Positions 1 to 6,600 of a DNA stretch of 7,180 nt are shown piece after piece. Source of the stretch: Flavobacteriales bacterium (GTDB lineage Bacteria; Bacteroidota; Bacteroidia; Flavobacteriales_D; Sanyastnellaceae). The DNA lies in the NCBI GenBank assembly GCA_947464885.1, contig CANHYZ010000099.1, positions 1 through 7,180 on the forward strand, written 5' to 3'. The notes under the pieces are model-generated. The model searched no databases. It was given only the letters and a program-made list of their open reading frames with translations, and had not been told where the DNA came from. A program made the translations under genes and the position numbers. Each line of letters starts with the position of its first letter. Position 1 is the stretch's first letter.

Positions 1-1945
1 AAACGTAGATGTTGATGAAGGATCCCTGCCATCCGTTTTGATTGGTGCTGAGGGCGTAAATGATCAGGTTGTCTTCGGGTGGAACAGAATATCCGCAGAA
101 GTCAAGCGCATCAAAGCCATCGCAGCGAACGCCGTTATTATCGTCATTGGTGAGACAAGGAGTGGCCGGGGACGTGTTCACGACTTTGATGTTGAAACCC
201 TGACAGCCGGCAGAGTCGGTTACCAGAATCTGGTAGTTACCGTTGATGTTTCCGGTTACTTGAGTACATGCTTCATCCAGTGGCGCACCGGTTACGAACT
301 CCCCATCCAGACCGGGATAAACCTGCCATTCGTAGCTCGCGTAATCGCCCAGCACACAAATGACGGTGTCAATGCCCGGACAGATTTGTATAGGCTCGTT
401 GCCGCCTTCCAACTGAGGAATGAAGTAAGGAGTTACATCAATGTCAACGGTTGCAACTGCGGAGCAGAATCCATAGTAACCGACGACGGTAACTTCTCCC
501 GGTTGCGAAATTTCAGCCATAATTCCGGTGTCACCGTTGCTCCATTGATAGGAGTCGAAACCACCCGAAGCGGTGAGCTCGGTGACTTGACCAGCGCAGA
601 TATTTAAAACACCACTGATTTCGATAGGAGGTGGAACGATGTCTTCTACCAAAAACGTGTAGGTTACCGATGTCGTGGCTGCGGGAATACCGTTATCCGT
701 TGCGGTAATGGTCACGGTGTTTGTTCCGATGTTATCGAGACTTCCCACAAACGATGCGTTGTTGAGCACTGCCGCATTGCCGGAAGTTGAAGTTGCGCTG
801 AATCCGGTGCTGCTTTGCGTCCAGGTGATGCTGGTTGACTGATTGGATTCAGGGCTTGTGAATGCGAGGTTGAAATTGAATTCTTCCCCAACGCACATGG
901 TAATGGTGTCGCACGCTTCACCAATAACCACTGGAGGTTGGTTAGGAACGAAGTTGGCAACGGAGGTGTTGAATTCAATCACGCGACCGTCGAGCCAGTC
1001 AACGCCATCTTGGTTATTGGGTTGAACGCCGTAGGGTCCGTCCCACGCTGTAGAATTACACAAGTTGAAGCGACCGAATGCATAATGCTGAGTTCCGCTG
1101 GAGCGGTCTGCACCGACGATTGCGAAGTTGTTGTTGGCCTGACATCCGCCTGTTGCACCGCTGATTTGGCTGTTGACGAACTGCATGTCGAGGTAAACGA
1201 ACTGCACGTTGTTGCCACCACCAATTACATCGCTGCCATCGGGCGTGATGATCATCTGAAACGAATTGGTCTTATCACCGAAGTTAGGCCAGTAGCCTAC
1301 GTCCACGTAATTGATGTAGAGTGCTTGTGGAGTGAGCAGGTAGTAGAGATCTCCGCTTGCAGCGAAGTCGAAATCCGTCCAGAATCCGGCGAGGTGGTTG
1401 TATTGCTGGTTGGTCTCTGTGCCCAGTGGATCCGGGAATGCGGATGGTGTAAAGTCGATGTATCCCTGGTTACCCAGCACGATGGTTCCTTTGGTGGTAA
1501 TGACGATCTGATTGTAATTCGACCCGAAGAAGTTGAAGTTCCATCCCAGGTTGATAGGCGCACTGTAATTGTCGGTACTGTTGCCCGGGCTTCCAGGCCA
1601 TTGAATGGTGTTGGGGTTCTCGTAATCGCTTGTTGGCTCAATCCAGTTGCAGTTGGATTCTCCGGCGGTTTGGCTTGTGCGCAATTGTTTGCGGGAAGCC
1701 TGATATTCTGCCTTCCACTGTGTTTTTAGGTCAGCAACGCGGTTGGCGTCAAAGCGTGGATCTTTCTGGAATCGCACCCAATCCTGCTTCGACATTTTTT
1801 GCAAGAACGGTTTACTGAACAGTTCCTCTTCAGTCATTTTCGGTGAGTAGCGTGCGTTGAGCGGTGCCTGGTAGTAGTGCTCCTGGGCCGAAGCCAGGTG
1901 AGTGAACAGGCAAATGATGACAGCTACAAGGAAATTCTTCTTCAT
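1..1945 (-). CDS. Secreted NIDO-like / Ig-like modular protein (3' end beyond window)
   Basis: This is an exported, probably cell-surface or extracellular protein; no enzymatic motif was recognised. The frame is open from ATG at 1945 to the left edge, giving 648 codons without a stop, so the C-terminus is missing. Residues 1-20 (MKKNFLVAVIICLFTHLASA) form a classical signal peptide with cleavage expected after ASA. Residues 21-95 are polar and charged, probably helical, like a pro-region. Residues about 130-295 resemble a nidogen NIDO domain: LGWNFNFFGSNYNQIVIT, then LAGFWTDFDF, a FQMIITPDG strand and NFAIVGAD. Residues 338-436 look cadherin/Ig-like, and about 440-590 hold two further Ig-like modules with paired cysteines (C450/C494, C522/C530, C560/C581). 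By family habit a T9SS sorting domain would lie beyond the edge, but it is not seen. The start is fixed by the signal peptide; no Shine-Dalgarno is visible, as is usual in Bacteroidota. The gene follows the anti-sigma-like gene by 72 nt. The domain name is by pattern recognition and is less certain than the existence of the gene. Confidence 0.9.
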   Translation of the reverse strand, partial: MKKNFLVAVIICLFTHLASAQEHYYQAPLNARYSPKMTEEELFSKPFLQKMSKQDWVRFQKDPRFDANRVADLKTQWKAEYQASRKQLRTSQTAGESNCNWIEPTSDYENPNTIQWPGSPGNSTDNYSAPINLGWNFNFFGSNYNQIVITTKGTIVLGNQGYIDFTPSAFPDPLGTETNQQYNHLAGFWTDFDFAASGDLYYLLTPQALYINYVDVGYWPNFGDKTNSFQMIITPDGSDVIGGGNNVQFVYLDMQFVNSQISGATGGCQANNNFAIVGADRSSGTQHYAFGRFNLCNSTAWDGPYGVQPNNQDGVDWLDGRVIEFNTSVANFVPNQPPVVIGEACDTITMCVGEEFNFNLAFTSPESNQSTSITWTQSSTGFSATSTSGNAAVLNNASFVGSLDNIGTNTVTITATDNGIPAATTSVTYTFLVEDIVPPPIEISGVLNICAGQVTELTASGGFDSYQWSNGDTGIMAEISQPGEVTVVGYYGFCSAVATVDIDVTPYFIPQLEGGNEPIQICPGIDTVICVLGDYASYEWQVYPGLDGEFVTGAPLDEACTQVTGNINGNYQILVTDSAGCQGFNIKVVNTSPATPCLTNDDNNGVRCDGFDALDFCGYSVPPEDNLIIYALSTNQNGWQGSFINIYV

Positions 1946-2017
1946 GCGTGTGATATCGTTAAGGGCTGATTGCTGTTTTGGTTTCAAAAACTGCTTCGCG
2001 CAAATATACTTCGTTGT
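1946..2017 (-). other. 72 nt intergenic leader of the NIDO-like gene
   Basis: This spacer runs from the TAA of the anti-sigma-like gene to the ATG of the NIDO-like gene. Besides the TATATTTG box it has an A/T-rich stretch and no purine-rich ribosome-binding sequence directly before the ATG. I see no stem followed by a T-run that would act as a terminator, so read-through from the upstream genes remains possible. Confidence 0.5.
2001..2008 (-). promoter_or_regulatory. Candidate Bacteroidota -7 box (TAnnTTTG) upstream of the NIDO-like gene
   Basis: The minus strand reads TATATTTG here, an exact match to the Bacteroidota -7 consensus TAnnTTTG. It lies in the 72 nt gap between the anti-sigma-like gene (stop at 2018) and the NIDO-like start at 1945. 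A start site a few bases downstream would give a leader of about 50 nt, which is plausible. No TTG is present at the usual -33 distance (about 17-23 nt upstream), where the sequence is the gene end and an A-rich stretch. This makes it a half-supported promoter; it could be a weak, activator-dependent or alternative-sigma site. Confidence 0.4.
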
Positions 2018-3046
2018 TTATCGTCGCAGGTATACTGTCCCGCTCTTTTCAACGGGTTGTTGTCGAAGGTCTTTTGCGTTGATTTTATAGATGTAGTTTC
2101 CGTCGGGTAGCGGATTTCCCTGCATGTCATCGCCACCCCATGCGCTGTCACCCATACCGCTGTAGACAAGCGTTCCGGCGGCATTGAAGATGCGAATAGC
2201 GTCTATCGTCACATGGCGAGATAGCGACAATACATCGAAGGTGTCGTTTTTACCGTCGGCATTCGGGGTGAAAATGGTGGGTACCTCCAAGAGTGCGTTC
2301 GGAATTGCGGTGATTGTTTGACGGAAGACCTGGGATACGCCTTCGAGCGTTAACTCAACCGTGTACTCGCCCGGTTCATCATAATGGTGCGAAGGACTAA
2401 GTTCGGTGGATGTTTCACCATCCCCAAAGGCCCAGGAGTAGCTCGTTGCGCTTGTATGCTGCGGGATGAAGAAAAAGGTAAGCCCTGATTGATCTGTTTC
2501 AATCACGCTGAATCGTGCATCAGCTTTGGTTGGTGATTCGGAAGGAATCGCTGCAGAAACAGGCTGCGCTTCGCTGTTGATCGGTGCCACATCGTGCACG
2601 ACCGCTGCAGGCTGTGTTGTTGGTGAACCCGTCGAAACAACAGCGTCGGTCGGAGGATTGCCGGCCGTCAATTGAATAGGTGATTTACCATCGGTCTTGA
2701 TTGTAACGGTCTGCTGTGTTGGTGTATTCGAAAGCGAATCGTTGACCTGTTGATTTTCGATTATCGGTAGTGATGATACTTCACTCGTGGTGGTCTCGAT
2801 TGGAGCCGCTGGTTGTTGTTCGGCCACCTGCGCTTTCTCTTCGCGCAGTAGAAGAGCGGTCGAGGTCAGGATAGCTCCCGAGACCACAATGGCCGCCACC
2901 TTGGCCAAGCTGAACTTACCGGCACCGGAATTTGCTTGCGGCAATTGCGAAGCGACGTTTTGCCACAGCGCATCGGGCACCGGGCTTTCGTACGCGTCAA
3001 GTTTGTTGCGCAGTTGTTCGCGCAGTGTATCATCCGTGTTTTTCAA
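2018..3046 (-). CDS. Putative membrane anti-sigma factor with PKD and T9SS type B-like C-terminal domain
   Basis: This 342-residue protein is probably the membrane-bound regulator of the ECF sigma factor encoded just upstream. Residues 1-45 form a short, cysteine-free cytoplasmic head (DDTLREQLRNKLDAYESPVP, then DALWQN), like the N-termini of Bacteroidota anti-sigma-type proteins. There is no zinc-binding HxxxCxxC motif. Residues 46-68 (SLAKVAAIVVSGAILTSTAL onward) form one transmembrane helix. Residues 72-176 are a linker rich in Pro, Thr, Ser, Gln and Val. Residues about 178-248 are a PKD domain (SYSWAFGDGETST, HHYDEPGEYTVELTL). Residues 255-342 are a type B sorting-like domain: FTPNADGKNDTFDV, RIFNAAGTLVY, LPDGNYIYKI and terminal GTVYLRR. 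The start is TTG at 3046: there is an in-frame stop at 3080-3082, no ATG or GTG lies between, and the next methionine comes only near residue 298. The start lies 17 nt inside the sigma gene, which implies translational coupling. Anti-sigma activity is inferred from position and topology; the PKD and C-terminal calls are firmer. Confidence 0.88.
   Translation of the reverse strand: MKNTDDTLREQLRNKLDAYESPVPDALWQNVASQLPQANSGAGKFSLAKVAAIVVSGAILTSTALLLREEKAQVAEQQPAAPIETTTSEVSSLPIIENQQVNDSLSNTPTQQTVTIKTDGKSPIQLTAGNPPTDAVVSTGSPTTQPAAVVHDVAPINSEAQPVSAAIPSESPTKADARFSVIETDQSGLTFFFIPQHTSATSYSWAFGDGETSTELSPSHHYDEPGEYTVELTLEGVSQVFRQTITAIPNALLEVPTIFTPNADGKNDTFDVLSLSRHVTIDAIRIFNAAGTLVYSGMGDSAWGGDDMQGNPLPDGNYIYKINAKDLRQQPVEKSGTVYLRR
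2021..2284 (-). other. T9SS type B-like C-terminal domain of the anti-sigma-like protein
   Basis: Residues 255-342 align by eye with the C-terminal domain of the giant protein at 3659. Both have [FS]xPxxDGxND[TV]F at the start, a [RF]xxxNxxGxxVY strand, a W-x-G-x(2-4)-G turn, a PDGxYxxKxx strand and a short terminal strand ending in basic residues. In Bacteroidota this domain normally directs cargo through the T9SS to the surface. Here it sits behind a transmembrane helix rather than a cleavable signal peptide. Confidence 0.8.
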
Positions 3047-3581
3047 GGTGGTGTGTGGTGTTGTGTTCCAACTTGTTTTTTAACCAGTTTTTGGCCTTTA
3101 AATATTGTGTTTTGGATGTGTTTTCCGTCACACCCAAGGCATCTGCAATTTCCTTGTGAGAGTAGCCTTCGATGGCAAACAGGTTGAATACGGTTCTATA
3201 ACCCGTTGGCATCGCTTGTATTAGTTTTATGAGGTCCTCTTCTCCCAGCCGGGCGACGGCGTCGGCATCGGGGTGTTTCAAGTCTTGCTTGCCCTCAATG
3301 GCCAACCAAGTAGCTTGATTTGCTCGGCTCTTAACGAGGTTGAGCGACGTATTCACCACGATTCTCCGAATCCAGGCACCCAATGGCCCCTGTTGTCGCC
3401 ACTGATCCAAATGACCAAACACCTTGATAAAGCTCTCTTGCAGGGCGTCTTGAGCATCTTCCTCGCGGTCGAAGTAGCGTCTGCAAACCGAATACATTTT
3501 ACCCGAGTAGGATTTCCACAAAGCCTGTTGTGCTGAGCGGTCCCCCTTCATGCATCTGATCGCTAATTCTTGGTCGGTCAT
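3030..3581 (-). CDS. ECF-family RNA polymerase sigma factor
   Basis: This complete 183-residue sigma-70 family protein of the extracytoplasmic-function group directs RNA polymerase to a dedicated set of promoters. Region 2 spans about residues 10-85, with the core-binding/-10 segment DREEDAQDALQESFIKVF (38-55) and WIRRIVVNTSLNLVKSR (70-86). Region 4 spans about 115-170, with the helix-turn-helix GYSHKEIADALGVTENTSKT (139-158) followed by a basic tail. The spacer between regions 2 and 4 is short and there is no region 1 or 3, as expected for an ECF factor; the length is normal. The start at 3581 is the first methionine of the conserved N-terminus. No Shine-Dalgarno is seen, only a pyrimidine-rich leader. 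It sits 77 nt after the giant surface-protein gene and overlaps the putative anti-sigma gene by 17 nt, the usual sigma/anti-sigma layout. Which promoters it recognises cannot be told from this window. The family call is very secure. Confidence 0.97.
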   Translation of the reverse strand: MTDQELAIRCMKGDRSAQQALWKSYSGKMYSVCRRYFDREEDAQDALQESFIKVFGHLDQWRQQGPLGAWIRRIVVNTSLNLVKSRANQATWLAIEGKQDLKHPDADAVARLGEEDLIKLIQAMPTGYRTVFNLFAIEGYSHKEIADALGVTENTSKTQYLKAKNWLKNKLEHNTTHHLEKHG

Positions 3582-3658
3582 AGGGCACGGCGAAAGAGGT
3601 GATGCATTTCCGAGGTTAAAAGTTGCCCGCCGGAGAAAAAAATAACGGCAGAGGAAGC
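3582..3658 (-). other. 77 nt intergenic leader of the sigma factor gene
   Basis: This spacer separates the stop of the giant protein gene from the ATG of the sigma gene. It contains a T-run (TTATTTTTTTC on the minus strand), which resembles the TAnnTTTG box except for the final base and has no TTG at -33, so I do not call a promoter. The only possible stem near the T-run is about 4 bp (GCCG/CGGC) and lies on either side of the run rather than before it, so I see no convincing terminator. A nine-codon ORF, ATG at 3607, ends in a TGA that overlaps the sigma start. Confidence 0.4.
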
Positions 3659-6600
3659 TTATCGAACGATAAACACATTCCCGGAGTAAGTTTCGAGCTT
3701 GCCTGTTTCGAGTGATTCAACCTGTACTTTCCAGAGGTAGTAACCATCCGGTATATAGTAGGTATTGCCATCGTATCCTCCAGTCCACGCCTTGCCGACT
3801 TCCTCCGTATAGAATACGGTATCGCCCCAGCGATTGTATACCCAGAAGCGATAAGAACCATCTAACTCACCGTTCACAACGGGCAGGAAAACGTCGTTTA
3901 AGCCATCGCCATCAGGAGAGAAAGTGTTGGGGATAAATACCTGAAGCACATTTTCTACATAAATCTCTTGGCACAAGGTGTCGAGGCAGCCGTATTCGTT
4001 TCCTGCTGTTAGGCACACTGTATAGGGTGTTGTCGTTTCAATATCGGGGAATGTCCAGAAGGGATTTGGATTTGAGCTTTCGCCTGCGCTGTAAAAATCC
4101 CAATAGATGCTGTCCGCACCGTCAGTCAGATTTTGGAATCGGACTTCTCTATTGAGCACATCTACAGGTTGTGGCGACCAGGTGAAATCAACTTCAGGAT
4201 ATCCACGAATGATGATTGGGCTATTCAACGTGTCGGTAGCTTCACAACCAAATTCAGAGGTCATGGTAAAAGTCGGGAAGTATTCGCCAGCAGCAGTGTA
4301 GACTACGTTCGTATCGCCGCAATATTCCACGAATGCACCATTTCCTAAGTTCCACACACACGAGGTTACATCGTTGTAGGTGGTGTCTAGCAACGAATAG
4401 CTGAAGCGAATGGTGTCGGGGTAACAATTACCCGGTTCATCGGCATCCATGATAGGTTCAGGGGTGTCATGAACGTTGACCCAGAGGGTGTCGACCAATA
4501 AGCTAGTGGCGCATCCGCCGTCGAGCATGCGGATTTCGAACGCCTCGATTTGATTGACCACAAAGCAACGTTCTACAGTATCGGCAACGATGAATGGTGC
4601 GCCGCTGCCCAACACATACCACTCAACAGAGAGGTCGCCTGTGCCACCGGTGGCATAAGCCGTGAGTTCTTCACAGTCGTATTGACAGGTGGCAAGGGTA
4701 TCAATACCATTTTGAACGAGCAACGAAGGCGGAGAGGATAAACTACCGACAGCTGAAATCGTGTCGGAAGAACAACCGATAGCGTCAGTGCTGTAGAGAT
4801 AGACAACGGTATCTTGCGTGAGTGCGATGTTGATGTTTGATCCGGTGGTGAGTGGACAAGGAGTGATTTCAGCGCATCCAAACCAGTTAGTGGTAAAATT
4901 CCCTACACCGCCCGAAGGTTGAGCAGTGAAGGTTATTTCCTCGTTGAAGCATCCCAACTGTGCCGGCGGATCAACGTCCAGGAAGATTTCAGGAGAGTCA
5001 GCCTCAATGGAGAAAGTGGTGTCTTTGCTACAAACCTGTCCGTTCGATAACTGAACGTTCATGGTGACATCATATGTACCAATGGCGAGGTTTTCAAACA
5101 GAAAAGGCGACTGAGTGAGCACGTCGATATTGAATCCGTTTTGGCTGAGGATGTAGAGCGTTGCTTCGGGATTGTAGCCCAAAACTGAACCATCGTTATC
5201 GGCATAACAGAACGGGTAAACTTGATCGGTATTGATCATTACCACCTCTGCGTCTCGAACGGTAATGGTGAAATCAGCAGTGGCTTCGCAGCCCTCCCCA
5301 TCTACTATCAAAAGTTCATGTTGTTCCGGATCGTCGAAGCAGATGGGGACGGAAAGATCATTACCGTCAATTGTGGTTGTGATTGTGCCGGAAGCCCCAA
5401 TTGGATCGAATTCAACATCACCGGCATCAATGCATTCTCCCGCACACATTTGATCCGGATAAATCAGATTGATAATCTCTAATTCAGGAGCTACGAAGAC
5501 GGGAACGTCATTTACTGTCGAACACACTACTGTTCCGAAGTCTTCCGAGGTGGTAAGCGTGAATATTTCGTCGGCATCGGGATCCACATCAATGATGTCA
5601 GCGTCGAGTGCGCTCAGAATGGATGGTGAAGGATTCCAGGCATAGGTATATGCAGGTTGTCCAACAGCAGTAATCGTTGCAACATTGTTGGGCGCCTCGA
5701 AACACAGCAGGTTATCGCTGCTGCTGATATTCACAAAGGGTACAGGGTGAATGGTTACCACCACTTCGTCGGTGTCTTCGCATTCGCCGTTGGTAACGGT
5801 CAGTGTGTAGGTGTAAGGACTATTGACGATGTTGTTGATGGTCAGATTCGGTTGAGCCACGATGTTCTGGCCGGCAGGAAGGGATTGTGTTCCCGACCAG
5901 CTGTAGGTTATTCCTAGCTCTGCCGGAGTTCCGATAGTCAGTGGTAAGCCGGCACACTGGGCAATATCTAAACCTGCATCAGCGACAGGTACGTTAAGTT
6001 CAACGGCTTGGAAGACGTCGTTCAGCGCAACAACGCAGCCGTGAACGTCTTCAATGCTTACCAAGGTGTAATCACCTGCTTCAGCGATGGTGATTTCGTT
6101 ATTGGTGATTACCGGTGGATTGGTAGGGTCGGGACCTTGCAAGTCGATAACAAACGGCCCATCACCTGAAGTGAGGAATTCAGCCGTGATTACAGGTTCA
6201 TTCGGGCAGTAGCTTTCGGTAGCAACAACCCAGGCGGCATTGGCGGTGGGATAAACATCAATGGATGCTTGAGCAGTTGGGGTTGAGGTGCAGCCGAAGT
6301 TGTCGGTTATCTGAAGAATCTGATACAACCCTTCAGCATTATTACAGTATTGATCAGCGGTCAACAAGCCATTAACGGTCTCATTGGCTGTAACGCCGGG
6401 AACATTGACAACAAGTGTAAATGGCTCTGTTCCTGCAGTAAAGTCGAGGTCAAAGCAGTGTTGAGTTCCACCACAAATTGTAGCATCGGCACTCATGGTA
6501 ACTGCCGGTGCAGGATGGATAGTAACGGTTTCAGTTCCGGATACCGTTCCGGGGCAGTTGTTGGCAGAATTGGTGAGCGACACTAATGTGTAGGTACCGC

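Noticed and set aside
38..607. Plus-strand open frame of 189 codons
   Set aside because: It lies codon-for-codon opposite the NIDO-like gene, so it stays open simply because that gene avoids TTA, CTA and TCA codons here. The translation resembles no family, while the minus strand gives coherent Ig-like sequence.
938..1729. Plus-strand open frame of 263 codons
   Set aside because: It is in the same mirrored frame as 38-607 and opposite the NIDO-like domain. It has no recognisable domain or signal peptide, and the opposite strand is clearly coding.
1991..2004. Short GC-rich palindrome-like stretch in the 72 nt gap
   Set aside because: Pairing is only a few bases with mismatches and it is not followed by a clean T-run, so it does not support a terminator or an operator call.
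2912..3046. Zinc-binding anti-sigma (ZAS) domain
   Set aside because: The head has no cysteine or histidine; indeed there is no cysteine in the whole protein. If it is an anti-sigma factor it is of a non-ZAS type.
3617..3652. Possible terminator between the giant gene and the sigma gene
   Set aside because: The only stem is about 4 bp (GCCG/CGGC) with the T-run in its loop rather than after it, so it does not look like an intrinsic terminator.
5222..5482. Plus-strand frames opposite the giant protein (also near 5657-5917 and 6350-6586)
   Set aside because: They are short, mirrored to the codons of the minus-strand gene, and give no recognisable protein.
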